Shown here one piece after another: positions 17,373-25,838 of a stretch of 64,000 nt of DNA (the stretch's first letter is position 1; each line of letters starts with the position of its first letter). Under the pieces are notes generated by a model. It was not told the origin of the DNA, ran no database searches, and saw nothing but the letters and a program-made list of their open reading frames with translations. The translations under genes and the position numbers were made by a program. The DNA is taken from assembly GCF_018129025.1 (NCBI RefSeq), contig NZ_JAAEDI010000001.1, forward strand, positions 1 to 64,000. The letters are read 5' to 3'. The DNA is from Neoroseomonas terrae (GTDB lineage Bacteria; Pseudomonadota; Alphaproteobacteria; Acetobacterales; Acetobacteraceae).

Positions 17373-18125
17373 CTACGCGGCCTCCCGCCGGAAGAAGGCG
17401 CGGACGGTGGGGTGTGTGCTCTCCGCCTTCAGCTTCCGCGGGTCGCCTTCCGCGATCATGCCCTGGGCGTCCTTGTCCAGCATGATGCAGCGGTCGCCGA
17501 TGGCGAGGATCGACTGCAATTCGTGCGTCACCACGACGAAGGTGGTGCCGGTATCCCGCGCGATGTCCTTGATCAGCTTGTCCAGCCCCGCGGATGTGAT
17601 CGGGTCGAGCCCGGCGGACGGCTCGTCGAGAAAAAGCAAGGGCGGGTCGAGCGCCATGGCGCGCGCGATCCCGGCGCGCTTGGCCATGCCACCGGAGATT
17701 TCCGCCGGCAGCCGTCCGGCAGCGTCGCCGAGGCCGACCAGACCGAGCTTGGACGACGCCACCGCTTCCCGCGCCGGGCGAGGCAGGTCGGTATGCTCCT
17801 CGAGCGGCAGTTCGACATTCTCCGCCAGGGTCATGCTCCCGAACAACGCACCCGACTGCCACATGACGCCGATGCGGCGCAACAGCGCACGGCGGGCCCG
17901 GTCGTCCTCCTTGGCGATCTCCTCGCCCAGCAGCCACGCATGGCCGGCGGCGAGGGGCACCAGCCCGATCAGGGCCTTGAGCAAGGTGGACTTGCCGCAG
18001 CCGGAGCCGCCGAGGATCACGAAAATCTCACCGCGCCGGACCTCGAAGCTGACATCCTTGAACACCGTGCGGCTGCCGAAGCGGACGGACAGGCCCTCGG
18101 CCCGGATCACCGGTTCGTTCGCCAT
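17373..18125 (-). CDS. mlaF: Mla-type ABC transporter ATPase
   Basis: A 250-residue ABC ATPase. Walker A GGSGCGKST is at residues 39-47, the Q-loop follows at VMWQSGALFGSMT, the signature is ISGGMAKRAGIARA, Walker B reads LLFLDEPSAGLD and the switch histidine is in VVVTHELQS. The MWQSGALF segment and SGGMAKR signature are diagnostic for MlaF/Ttg2A ATPases, which power lipid movement with MlaE and MlaD. It is two bases from the mlaE stop and abuts mlaD. Confidence 0.95.
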   Translation of the reverse strand: MANEPVIRAEGLSVRFGSRTVFKDVSFEVRRGEIFVILGGSGCGKSTLLKALIGLVPLAAGHAWLLGEEIAKEDDRARRALLRRIGVMWQSGALFGSMTLAENVELPLEEHTDLPRPAREAVASSKLGLVGLGDAAGRLPAEISGGMAKRAGIARAMALDPPLLFLDEPSAGLDPITSAGLDKLIKDIARDTGTTFVVVTHELQSILAIGDRCIMLDKDAQGMIAEGDPRKLKAESTHPTVRAFFRREAA

Positions 18126-18127
18126 GA

Positions 18128-19240
18128 TCAGATGCCCAGCCGGAAGAACAGCACGGCGAAGACGCCGTCCATCACGACGATGGCAACGATGCCGCCGACC
18201 ACCGCGGCGGTCGCCGCATCGCCGACGGCACGCGGGCCGCGCCCCGCCGAGAGACCTGCCCGGCAGCCGATGCCCGCGATCACGAGGCCGAAGCACGCCG
18301 CCTTGAACAACCCGCCGGCGAGGTCCTGGAGCGACAGCCACTGCTGAAGCTGCGACTGCACGGAAGCCCAGGGATAGCCGAGCGTGCCCATGATCAACGT
18401 CATGCCCGCGAGGCCCGCGACGTTCATCAGCAGTGCCAGCACCGGCATCGCGATGGTCGCCGCGACCAGCCGCGGCAGCACCAGCATGGCCGTGGCGTCG
18501 ACCCCCATGATCTTCAGCGCGTCCACCTCCTCGTTCACCGTCATGGTGCCGAGTTCGGCGGCGAAGGCCGATCCGGTGCGGCCGGCCAACACGACGCCCG
18601 CCAGCAGGGGGCCGAGCTCACGCAGCAGGGAAATCCCGACGAGATTGGGTACGAAGACCTCCGCCCCGAAGCGTCGCAGCGGGATCGAGGACTGGTAGGC
18701 GAGGATCACCCCGATCAGGAAGCCGAGCAGAAGGGTGAGCGGGAAGGCACGGGTGCCGACCTCGTCGAGGTGGCGCAGCACGTCCGCCAGACGCAGCAGC
18801 CGCGGCCGTGTCAGCACGCGCAGGGTGGTGACCACGGCCTCACCGATGAAGGCGATGCCGGCGACGGTGTCGCGCCCGCGGTTTACGGTGGCGCGGCCGA
18901 TGGCGGTGATGGGGTGCCACGGCGCAGGCGGCCCCGGCGGCGGGATGGTCCCAAGCGCCTTGCGGGTGCGTTCCAACAGCGCGACGGCGTGGTCAGGCGC
19001 GCCGCGCAGCTCGGCATCGGGGGCGGCGGTCAGCAGCATGACCGCGCCCGCGGAGTCGATCGCCTCAAGCCCTGCGAGGTCGAGCGCCACGATGGGTGCG
19101 CCCTCGGCCGCCTTCATGGCGGTGGGCCAAAGCCGGGCGGCTGCCTCGGTGTCCAGGCGGCCGGTCGCGCGCAGCACGCGGCTCTCGCCTTCGGTCTGTG
19201 CCTCGATCCGCGCCGTCGCCATGCCGGGGGTTGGGTCCAT
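18128..19240 (-). CDS. mlaE: MlaE-family permease with fused N-terminal STAS domain
   Basis: A 370-residue inner-membrane permease. Residues 1 to about 105 form a STAS domain (VLRATGRLDTEAAARLW, IVALDLAGLEAIDSAGAVML), the role that the separate protein MlaB has in E. coli. The rest is the MlaE fold: TLLLGFLIGVILAYQSSIPL, VGISLLRELGPLLAGVVLAG, GTMTVNEEVDALKIMGVD and a C-terminal GDAATAAVVGG. The fusion would fix STAS regulation into the transporter. It is the first gene of the leftward operon; a perfect 16-bp palindrome lies 15 bp before its start. Confidence 0.93.
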   Translation of the reverse strand: MDPTPGMATARIEAQTEGESRVLRATGRLDTEAAARLWPTAMKAAEGAPIVALDLAGLEAIDSAGAVMLLTAAPDAELRGAPDHAVALLERTRKALGTIPPPGPPAPWHPITAIGRATVNRGRDTVAGIAFIGEAVVTTLRVLTRPRLLRLADVLRHLDEVGTRAFPLTLLLGFLIGVILAYQSSIPLRRFGAEVFVPNLVGISLLRELGPLLAGVVLAGRTGSAFAAELGTMTVNEEVDALKIMGVDATAMLVLPRLVAATIAMPVLALLMNVAGLAGMTLIMGTLGYPWASVQSQLQQWLSLQDLAGGLFKAACFGLVIAGIGCRAGLSAGRGPRAVGDAATAAVVGGIVAIVVMDGVFAVLFFRLGI

Positions 19241-19255
19241 GCAGCCGAATGGCCT

Positions 19256-19271
19256 GATACCGCGCGGTATC
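19256..19271. promoter_or_regulatory. Perfect 16-bp palindrome before the mla operon
   Basis: GATACCGCGCGGTATC is identical on both strands. It lies between the stop of the methyltransferase gene (19286) and the mlaE start (19240), so it could be an operator for the mla operon. No regulator gene is adjacent and no -35/-10 pair is convincing. Confidence 0.35.
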
Positions 19272-19285
19272 GCAAGCCCTTTGCG

Positions 19286-20026
19286 TCAGGTCGGGCCGCC
19301 CAGGGCGTGGATCAGCACGGCGGCGGCGACCGAGACGTTGAGGCTCTCGACCGGCCCTGCCGGCGGCAGCGTCACGCGCAGCGCGCAGGCGTTGAGCGTC
19401 GCCGGCGCCAGGCCGTTCTCCTCATTGCCGAGCACCAGGGCGATGGCAACGTCGCGCGGGATGCGGTCCGGGGGCAGGCCGCCGCGCGCCACGGCGGCCA
19501 CCGTGCGGATGCGCGGGGACAGGCCCCGCAGCGCGATGGGCAGATCCTCGGCGCGGAACAGCTCCAGCGCCTCGATGCCGCCTTCCGAGGTACGGAACGC
19601 GGCATCCGACAGGCCGGCCTGACGCGGGTCACCCGACAGCACCATGGCGCGGCAGCCGAAGAAGGCGGCGGACCGCGCGATGGCACCGAGGTTGTGCGGA
19701 TTGCCGATGCCGTCCAGCACCGGGGTGACGCGCGACCCTGCGATGGCCGGCGGCAGCCGGTGAGGGTCCAGCGCCGGCACGGGGCGCGGCAGCGCGAGAG
19801 CGACCAGCCCGCCATGGTGCTGCGTGCCGGCGACGCGGGCGAGTTCGGCCGCCGGGACCTCGCGATAGGGGCGCCGCAGCCGGGCCATGACGGCGCAATG
19901 CGGCCCGGCATCGCGGCGCCGCTCCGCGGTGTGGAACAGCCGCATCACGTCCTGCGGACGCGCCGCGAACAGCGCGGCGACGACAGCAGGCCCGCAATGG
20001 CGGTCGAGCTCCGGCCGCGTCGTCAC
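19286..20026 (-). CDS. TrmH/SpoU-family RNA methyltransferase
   Basis: A 246-residue SPOUT methyltransferase that would 2'-O-methylate a ribose in rRNA or tRNA using S-adenosylmethionine. An N-terminal substrate-binding region is followed by the three knot motifs: VLDGIGNPHNLGAIARSAAF, ALVLGNEENGLA and VESLNVSVAAAVLIHAL. The start is GTG at 20026, overlapping the Ldh-gene stop (GTGA), so it is translated with the upstream catabolic genes even though its role looks housekeeping. RlmB/TrmH target cannot be told apart here. Confidence 0.9.
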   Translation of the reverse strand: MTTRPELDRHCGPAVVAALFAARPQDVMRLFHTAERRRDAGPHCAVMARLRRPYREVPAAELARVAGTQHHGGLVALALPRPVPALDPHRLPPAIAGSRVTPVLDGIGNPHNLGAIARSAAFFGCRAMVLSGDPRQAGLSDAAFRTSEGGIEALELFRAEDLPIALRGLSPRIRTVAAVARGGLPPDRIPRDVAIALVLGNEENGLAPATLNACALRVTLPPAGPVESLNVSVAAAVLIHALGGPT

Positions 20027-21024
20027 AGCCCGGCCAGGGCCATCAGGCGCTGATGCAGAACGTCGGGGATCTCGATGCCCTCGGCGGCGGCGCGAGCGGC
20101 GAGCGCGTCGCGCCGGCTGCCGGGCAAACGCACGCCGTCCTCGGCGGTCATGGCGTCGACGAAGGCCTCGATGCGCGCGGCGAAGGATGCGCTGCCGGCC
20201 AGCGCGCCGGGATCGACGACGAGCAGCGCCTGGCCAAGGCGCGGACGGTTGCCCTCATCCTCGAAGAAGCTATCCGCCTCGAAGCCGAAGGCGGCGCCGG
20301 TCAGGGCGCAGCAGAGCAGTTCCACCACCATCGCCAGCAGCGCGCCCTTCGCGCCGCCCATGGCGAGCATGGCGCCCGCCAAGGCCGCCTTGGCGTCGGT
20401 GGTCGGCCGGCCCTGCGCGTCGACCGCCCAGCCCTCCGGGATCGGCCGGCCTTCCTTCGCGGCGACCATGATCTTGCCGCGTGCGACCTCCGACAGCGCC
20501 ATGTCGATGACGAGCGGCGGCGCGTCCCGGCGCGGAAAGGCTGCAGCGATCGGGTTGGTGCCCATCAGCGGCCGCGCCCCGCCGGGCACGGGCATGGCGG
20601 CGGGGGAGTTGGTGAAGGCGAGCGCGACCAGCCCCTGCTGCGCCAAGCGCGCGACAGGCAGGCCCATCGCGCCGGAATGGTGCGAGTTGGTGATGCCCGC
20701 GAAGGCAATGCCGTGCGCGCGGGCGCGCCAGGCGGCTTCCGCTTCCGCCATCGCCAGTGCCGGATAGGCAAGGCCGTGGCCGGCATCGACCAGCACCGCG
20801 CCGCCGCGCTCGTTCACGATGCGCGGCGCGGCGCGGCCGTCGGCGCGGCCGTTCTTCAGGAAGGTGGCGTATTGCGGCACGCGGGACAGGCCATGCCCGG
20901 CCTGGCCGGCCGCCTCGGCCGCGGCCAGCGCGTTGGCCGTCGTCGCCGCCATCGCGGGCCGCGCGCCGGAAGCAGCCAGCGCAGCGCGCGCCAGCGCCTC
21001 CGCTTCGTCGATCGATATCCGCAT
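20023..21024 (-). CDS. Malate/L-lactate dehydrogenase family (Ldh) oxidoreductase
   Basis: A 333-residue NAD(P)-dependent enzyme of the Ldh_2 family, which includes ComC ((R)-sulfolactate dehydrogenase), ureidoglycolate and 2,3-diketogulonate dehydrogenases. Features: AAGQAGHGLSRVPQYATFLK, catalytic-region ITNSHHSGAMG, ALAFTNSPAAMPVPGG, GTNPIAAAFPRRDAPPLVID and FFEDEGNRPRLGQALLVVDP. It oxidises or reduces a 2-hydroxy acid. The gene sits between a Bug receptor (1-bp overlap TGATG) and a methyltransferase (4-bp overlap). With the SuyA/SuyB-like genes just upstream, a hydroxyacid such as sulfolactate is a reasonable substrate, but that is inference. Confidence 0.9.
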   Translation of the reverse strand: MRISIDEAEALARAALAASGARPAMAATTANALAAAEAAGQAGHGLSRVPQYATFLKNGRADGRAAPRIVNERGGAVLVDAGHGLAYPALAMAEAEAAWRARAHGIAFAGITNSHHSGAMGLPVARLAQQGLVALAFTNSPAAMPVPGGARPLMGTNPIAAAFPRRDAPPLVIDMALSEVARGKIMVAAKEGRPIPEGWAVDAQGRPTTDAKAALAGAMLAMGGAKGALLAMVVELLCCALTGAAFGFEADSFFEDEGNRPRLGQALLVVDPGALAGSASFAARIEAFVDAMTAEDGVRLPGSRRDALAARAAAEGIEIPDVLHQRLMALAGL

Positions 21025-22004
21025 CAGTCCGCGCGTAGCCCCGCATCCTGGATCAGCCGCGCCCAGCGCGCGGTCTCCGCCGCCACGAAGGCGTCAGACC
21101 GTGTACGGTCCCAGGCCTCGACCGTGAAGCCACCCTCGCGTGCGCGGCGCGACACATCGACATCCCGGATCGCGGCGAGCGTGTCGGTCTCGAGCCGCGC
21201 GAGAAGAGGTGCGGGCACGCTGGCGGGGACCATCATGGCGGTCCAGTTCGTCATTTCCAGGTTGGCCTGCCCGGCTTCCTTTACCGTCGGCACATCCGGG
21301 ATCAGCGGATGCCGTTCGGCCGAGGTGACGGCCAGCGGGTGTAGGCGGCCACCCTGGATCTGCGCGATGCATTCCGGAAGGTTAGAGACCATGAAGTCGA
21401 GATTGCCGGCAGCGAGGTCGGTCACCGACGGCGCGCCGCCCCGATAGGGGACATGCTGGATGTTCTCGCCGGCCCGGGCGGCGATGCGCACCAGTTCGAG
21501 CCCCAGATGCGGCGGGGAGCCGGTGCCCGACGAGCCCGCATTCATCCGCTGCGTGCGCGCCGCCGCCAGGAAGTCCGTGAGATTGCGCGCCGGGCTCTTC
21601 TCCGCATTCACCACGACGACGAGCGGCAGTGAGCCGAGCACCGAGATGGTGGTGAAGTCGTTGCGGAAATTGTACGGGGCCTGCGGGAATAGCGACGCAT
21701 TCACGGCATGCGTAAGGGTGATGGCGAGCAGCGTATGGCCATCCGGCGCACTTTTCGCCACGGCATCGGCGCCGATCAGCGCATTGCCGCCGGCGCGGTT
21801 CTCGACGACGACGGGCCTGCCCCAGTTCTCGGACAGCTTCTGGCCCACCAGGCGCGCCATGATGTCGGTGAGACCGCCCGGCGGGAAGGGCACGATGTAG
21901 CGGACGGGACGGTCAGGGAAGGCAGGCTGCGCGCGGGCGGCCAAGGGCAGGAGCACGGCCGGCAGGCCGGCAAGTACCGAACGGCGATCGATCATGGGAT
22001 GCAT
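21024..22004 (-). CDS. Bug (TctC)-family periplasmic solute receptor
   Basis: A 326-residue receptor with signal peptide DRRSVLAGLPAVLLPLAARA and the family motifs FPDRPVRYIVPFPPGGLTDI, VVVENRAGGNALIGA, SAPDGHTLLA and HVPYRGGAPSVTDLA. It binds a carboxylate for uptake or sensing. The start is uncertain between ATGs at 22004 (GGAG only three bases away) and 21995 (twelve bases). A perfect 10-bp inverted repeat begins 14 bp before 22004. It is co-transcribed with the Ldh gene, whose ATG overlaps its stop. Confidence 0.92.
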   Translation of the reverse strand: MHPMIDRRSVLAGLPAVLLPLAARAQPAFPDRPVRYIVPFPPGGLTDIMARLVGQKLSENWGRPVVVENRAGGNALIGADAVAKSAPDGHTLLAITLTHAVNASLFPQAPYNFRNDFTTISVLGSLPLVVVVNAEKSPARNLTDFLAAARTQRMNAGSSGTGSPPHLGLELVRIAARAGENIQHVPYRGGAPSVTDLAAGNLDFMVSNLPECIAQIQGGRLHPLAVTSAERHPLIPDVPTVKEAGQANLEMTNWTAMMVPASVPAPLLARLETDTLAAIRDVDVSRRAREGGFTVEAWDRTRSDAFVAAETARWARLIQDAGLRAD

Positions 22005-22017
22005 CCTCTCCTGGGCT

Positions 22018-22040
22018 GTTATCGTTGACGCAACGATAAC
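22018..22040. promoter_or_regulatory. 23-bp perfect inverted repeat, candidate operator
   Basis: Arms GTTATCGTTG and CAACGATAAC (10 bp each, no mismatch) surround ACG. It lies in the 114-bp gap between the SuyB-like stop and the Bug start, 14 bp before the start codon. AT-richer than its surroundings, it looks like a transcription-factor site; a leader hairpin is the alternative. No regulator gene is adjacent. Confidence 0.6.
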
Positions 22041-22118
22041 GCAGGGGTGGTGCAATGCCCTACAGCGAATGCGGCGAGCACCACGGGGCCGCGCCACGGC
22101 GCGACCCCGCTGCCCTGA

Positions 22119-23294
22119 TCAGGCGCTCTCGTAGAGGCGCGTGAGGCTGTACTCGCGGTGGCCAAGGATCTCGGCCGCCGTATGCTGACCGTCCGCGGTG
22201 CGGATGATGCAGTCGATCAGCGCCTCGCCCGCTTCGTCCAGGTTCATCTTCTTCTGCAGCAGGCCGGTCACGTCCACGTCGACGTGCTCGGACATGGTCC
22301 GCATGGTGCGCGGGTTCGCGGTCAGCTTGATCACCGGCAGGATCGGGTTGCCGATGACGTTGCCCTGGCCGGTCGGGAAGGTGTGCACGGCAAAGCCCGA
22401 CGCCGCGCAGAGCGTCACCATCTCCGCCGCCGCCGATGACGAATCCATGAACCACAGCCCCGGATGGGTCGGTTCTTCGGCCTTGTCGAGCACGCCATCG
22501 ACCGTGCACTTCTTGCCGATCTTCTGGATGTTGCCGAGCGCCTTCTCCTCGATTGTGGTCAGGCCACCTTCGATGTTGCCCTTGGTGGGCTGGCTCTCGG
22601 AAAGGTCGGAGGTCTTATTGGCCTCGACCACCGCCTGGTAGCGGTCGAACATCGCCATGAACTGGGCGCGGATCTCCGGCGTCTTGCACCGCTCGGCGAC
22701 CAGATGCTCGCCGCCGGTCAGTTCCGTCGTCTCGCCGAAGACCAGCGTGTTGCCATTGGCCCATAGCTTGTCGAAGGAATCCCCGACGGTGGGGCAGGAG
22801 GCGAGGCCCGAAGTGGTGTCGGACTCGCCGCACTTGGTCGACACCCACAGATCCACCAGCGGCGCCTTGGTCTTCTTCAGCGCGGTCGCGTACTTCACCA
22901 TGCGGTAGGCGGCGCGGGAGGCATTCGCGATGGTCGCGATGTCGCCGTTCTGCTCGATGGCGAAGAATTCCACCGGCTTGCCGGTCTTGGCGATGCCCTC
23001 GGCGACCTTGGATGCCCAACCGAGTTCGATGCCGATGACGACGACGGCCGCGACGTTCGGATTGCAGCCGGTACCGATGATGGTGCGGAAATGCAGGTCG
23101 AGGTCGGCGCCGAACTGCAGGCGCCCATAGGCGTGTGGGATCGCCAGGGTGCCCTGGATGTTGCGCGCCACACCCTCGGCCGCCGCGTTGGAGATGTCGT
23201 CCACGGGCAGGATCAGGACGTGGTTGCGCACGCCCATGCGGCCGTTGTCGCGGCGCCAGCCGTCGAAGGTCGCATTCTTCAGGTTGATACCCAT
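22119..23294 (-). CDS. UxaA-family hydro-lyase large subunit, SuyB-like
   Basis: A protein of about 391 residues of the UxaA/GarD large-subunit family, whose members remove water or sulfite from hydroxy acids. Visible blocks: [60 protein letters not shown]-like [44 protein letters not shown] and [17 protein letters not shown]. As I recall, this pattern is closest to (2R)-sulfolactate sulfo-lyase subunit beta rather than to altronate dehydratase. Starts at 23306 (GTG), 23303 (GTG, overlapping the SuyA stop) or 23294 (ATG) are possible; I use the ATG. The small subunit gene is immediately upstream. Confidence 0.85.
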   Translation of the reverse strand: MGINLKNATFDGWRRDNGRMGVRNHVLILPVDDISNAAAEGVARNIQGTLAIPHAYGRLQFGADLDLHFRTIIGTGCNPNVAAVVVIGIELGWASKVAEGIAKTGKPVEFFAIEQNGDIATIANASRAAYRMVKYATALKKTKAPLVDLWVSTKCGESDTTSGLASCPTVGDSFDKLWANGNTLVFGETTELTGGEHLVAERCKTPEIRAQFMAMFDRYQAVVEANKTSDLSESQPTKGNIEGGLTTIEEKALGNIQKIGKKCTVDGVLDKAEEPTHPGLWFMDSSSAAAEMVTLCAASGFAVHTFPTGQGNVIGNPILPVIKLTANPRTMRTMSEHVDVDVTGLLQKKMNLDEAGEALIDCIIRTADGQHTAAEILGHREYSLTRLYESA

Positions 23295-23299
23295 CGTGC

Positions 23300-23584
23300 T
23301 CACCACCGCTTCGTCTTGACGTTGTGGACGTGCAGATGCTCGCCGGCGCCGATGTCGGCGACCGCCTTCCCGATGTCCACACCGTACTTGATGATGGTGT
23401 CGCCCTTGGCGATCGCCTTGATCGCGACCTTGTGGCCGATGGGGATGTCGGATTTGGCCGGGAACTCGATCATCCGGTCCTGGTCCATGATCCAGCCGTT
23501 CAGCGTCTGGCCGGATGTTATCCCCTCGACGACCACGACGCCGGCGGAATCGCCTTCGTCATGGACGCAGAAATGCACCGTCAT
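23300..23584 (-). CDS. UxaA-family hydro-lyase small subunit (SAF domain), SuyA-like
   Basis: A 94-residue SAF-domain protein, the small partner of UxaA-type lyases. It reads [15 protein letters not shown] near the start, then [34 protein letters not shown] and ends VHNVKTKRW, an ending shared with SuyA. GGGAGAGG lies seven bases before the ATG. The stop overlaps possible GTG starts of the large-subunit gene, so a 1:1 complex is likely. With SuyB it would cleave sulfolactate to pyruvate and sulfite, or dehydrate a sugar acid; sequence alone does not decide. Confidence 0.85.
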   Translation of the reverse strand: MTVHFCVHDEGDSAGVVVVEGITSGQTLNGWIMDQDRMIEFPAKSDIPIGHKVAIKAIAKGDTIIKYGVDIGKAVADIGAGEHLHVHNVKTKRW

Positions 23585-23648
23585 GGCGTGCCTCTCCCTG
23601 AACTGTTGGCCGCGACGCTAGGGCGGTGCGGGTGGGCGGTCAACGCGG

Positions 23649-24626
23649 TCAATCCGCGCGGATGCCCGCCCGCTCGATGGTCGCGCGCCACTTCGCGGTC
23701 TCGCTGCGGATGAGGCTCGCGAAGGCCTCGCGCGTCGTCGCCTGCACGTCGAAGCCCAGTTCCGTCAGCCGGGCCGCGACGGCGGGGCGGCGCGCCGGCT
23801 GCACCAGCAGCGCGTTCAGCCGGTCCAGCACGGCTGCGGGCGTGGCGGCGGGCGCCACGACGCCGAACAGCGAAACGGCATCGACCGCGGCGAAGCCGGC
23901 TTCCGTGAAGGTGGGCACGTCGGGCAGGGCGCTGCTGCGCTGCGCCGAGGTGACGGCCAGGGCCCGCAGGCGGCCGCCATCGACATGCGGCTTCGCGCTC
24001 GGGATCGCGGAGAAAGCGAGCTGGATCTCGCCGCCGAGCAGAGCGGTCAGCATCGGCCCCGCGCCGCGATAGGCGACGGGGACCAGTTCCGTCTCGGTCA
24101 CCAGGCCGAGCTGCGCGCCGGCCAGATGCACCGCCGTGCCATTGCCGGCATGGCCGATGTTGAGCGCGCCGGGCCGCGCGCGGGCGCGCGCCACGGCTTC
24201 ACGCACTGTCGCGAAGGGGACCTCGCGCGGGGCGACGAGGACCAGCGGCGCGACGGCGACGAGGCCGACGGGCGCGAGGTCGCGCTCGGTGTCGAAGGGC
24301 ATGCGGTCGCCGAACAGGCCGGGGTTGGTCACCAGCGCGGAATCGACGAAGCCGACCGTATAGCCATCGGGCGGCGCGCTGATCACGGCCTGGGTGCCGG
24401 GGATGGAGGCACCGCCGCCGCGGTTCTCGACGACGAAGGATTGGCCGGAGGCTTCGCTCGCCGCCTGCGCCATGATGCGCGCGACGATGTCGGTCCCGCC
24501 GCCCGGCGCGTAGGGCACGACCACGCGAACGGGACGTGCGGGAAAGGCCTGCGCCGCGGCGCGGCGGGACAGGCCGGCGACGGGGAGCGCCGTCAGCGCG
24601 GCCTGCAGGAGATGGCGTCGGTTCAT
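23649..24626 (-). CDS. Bug (TctC)-family periplasmic solute receptor
   Basis: A 325-residue receptor with a twin-arginine-like start MNRRHLLQAALTALPVAG and the motifs FPARPVRVVVPYAPGGGTDI, FVVENRGGGASIPG, SAPPDGYTVGF and VAYRGAGPMLTALLGG. It is the second Bug gene of this cluster, upstream of the SuyA/SuyB-like genes, and follows the enolase-superfamily gene by 12 bp, so it probably shares its transcript. GAGGAGGAA lies eight bases before the ATG. The ligand is unknown; the neighbours suggest a hydroxy acid. Confidence 0.92.
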   Translation of the reverse strand: MNRRHLLQAALTALPVAGLSRRAAAQAFPARPVRVVVPYAPGGGTDIVARIMAQAASEASGQSFVVENRGGGASIPGTQAVISAPPDGYTVGFVDSALVTNPGLFGDRMPFDTERDLAPVGLVAVAPLVLVAPREVPFATVREAVARARARPGALNIGHAGNGTAVHLAGAQLGLVTETELVPVAYRGAGPMLTALLGGEIQLAFSAIPSAKPHVDGGRLRALAVTSAQRSSALPDVPTFTEAGFAAVDAVSLFGVVAPAATPAAVLDRLNALLVQPARRPAVAARLTELGFDVQATTREAFASLIRSETAKWRATIERAGIRAD

Positions 24627-24638
24627 GGCCGTTCCTCC

Positions 24639-25730
24639 TCAGGCGGTGCGATAGCGCGCGATCAGGGCCGGGTCCGGCTCGACACCGAGGCCCGGGCCGG
24701 TCGGTACCGCCACGCGGCCGCCGATGACGTCCACCTGACCGGCAAACGGCGTCGTCTCAAGATCGAGGAAGAAGCGTTCGATCGCGATATCGGCTTCCTC
24801 GGCGGCAAGGAGATGCAGCGTCGCGACGAAGCCCGGCCCGAAATAGGGCGAGTGCGGCGCGAGCTTCACGCCATGCTGGCGCGCCGCGGCGGAGACCTTC
24901 AGGAACTCCGTGATGCCGCCGATGCGCGAGACGCTCGGCTGGGCGTAGTCCACAGCGCTGGCGGACAGCATCTGGATCAGCGCCGTCGCATTGGCGGCGT
25001 TCTCCCCGGCGGCGACGGGGATCCTGGCTTCGCGGCGGACGCGGGCCAGCGTCTCGTGGTCCTCGGGTGGCCAGACCGGCTCCTCGATCCACAGCGGGTC
25101 CATCTTCGCGATGAGTTGCGCGTTGTGCACGGCCTCGTCGCCGCGCCACGGGCAGTTGGTGTCCACCATGATCGGGATGGACGGCCCGGCGGCGTCGCGC
25201 GCCGCCTGCGAGGCTTCCAGCGTGATCTCGTGCAGCTTGATCAGCTCGAAGCCGTCGCGCAGCGCCTTGGTCACATTCGTCGCCACGAGCTCGGGCACGC
25301 CGTAGCGCAGCAGGCTGGCATAGGCGCGCAGGGAGGTGCGCCGCGCGCCGAGCATCGTGCTGAGCGACGTACCCGCGGCCTTGCCGGCGAGGTCCCACAA
25401 CGCGATGTCGAGGCCGGAGAGCGCATAGATGGGCGGTCCACCGCGGCCGAGATTGTGCAGCTTGACCTGCAGCTCCTCGCTCAGCGCCGCGGGATCGTCG
25501 AAGCTGCGGCCGGTGACGAGCGGGGCGATGAATTCATCCAGCACCAGCTTGGTGTTGGGGAAGATGGAGGCGCCGAAGCCATCGCCCCAGCCGACCAGGC
25601 CTTCCTCGGTCTCCACGCGCACCAGCAGCGTGTCCATCGTGGTGCGTGGCTTGCCGGCGAAGCTCAGCGGCGGGCCGCCATGGGTGAAGGGAATGCGGAG
25701 CGGAATGCTCTCGACACGCGTGATCTTCAT
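24639..25730 (-). CDS. Mandelate racemase/muconate lactonizing enzyme family (enolase superfamily)
   Basis: A 363-residue enolase-superfamily enzyme that would abstract the alpha proton of a carboxylate held by Mg2+. N-terminal capping domain (VESIPLRIPFTHGGPP, GWGDGF) and a barrel with metal ligands Asp in IMVDTNCPW, Glu in WIEEPVWPPED and Glu in VAAGENAAN. The second-strand base motif is KxH (IKLHE) and a C-terminal His lies in APHSPYFGPG; KxH plus this His suits acid-sugar dehydratases of the mandelate racemase group rather than lactonizing enzymes. Substrate unknown. It heads the leftward cluster that includes Bug, SuyA/SuyB-like and Ldh genes. Confidence 0.88.
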   Translation of the reverse strand: MKITRVESIPLRIPFTHGGPPLSFAGKPRTTMDTLLVRVETEEGLVGWGDGFGASIFPNTKLVLDEFIAPLVTGRSFDDPAALSEELQVKLHNLGRGGPPIYALSGLDIALWDLAGKAAGTSLSTMLGARRTSLRAYASLLRYGVPELVATNVTKALRDGFELIKLHEITLEASQAARDAAGPSIPIMVDTNCPWRGDEAVHNAQLIAKMDPLWIEEPVWPPEDHETLARVRREARIPVAAGENAANATALIQMLSASAVDYAQPSVSRIGGITEFLKVSAAARQHGVKLAPHSPYFGPGFVATLHLLAAEEADIAIERFFLDLETTPFAGQVDVIGGRVAVPTGPGLGVEPDPALIARYRTA

Positions 25731-25838
25731 CGTGTTCCTTGCGGCGATGCGTCGTTCTTGGACCGGGTCGACGCGCCGTCGCGCCGTGCCGGCAGCATCA
25801 CGACGATGCGATCGGCTGACAAGAGCGGCCGCGTGGCG

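Noticed and set aside
15724..17937. A single 737-codon gene covering the auxiliary lipoprotein
   Set aside because: Only the last 201 codons carry a lipobox and family motifs; the upstream part is an out-of-phase read of mlaD and mlaF.
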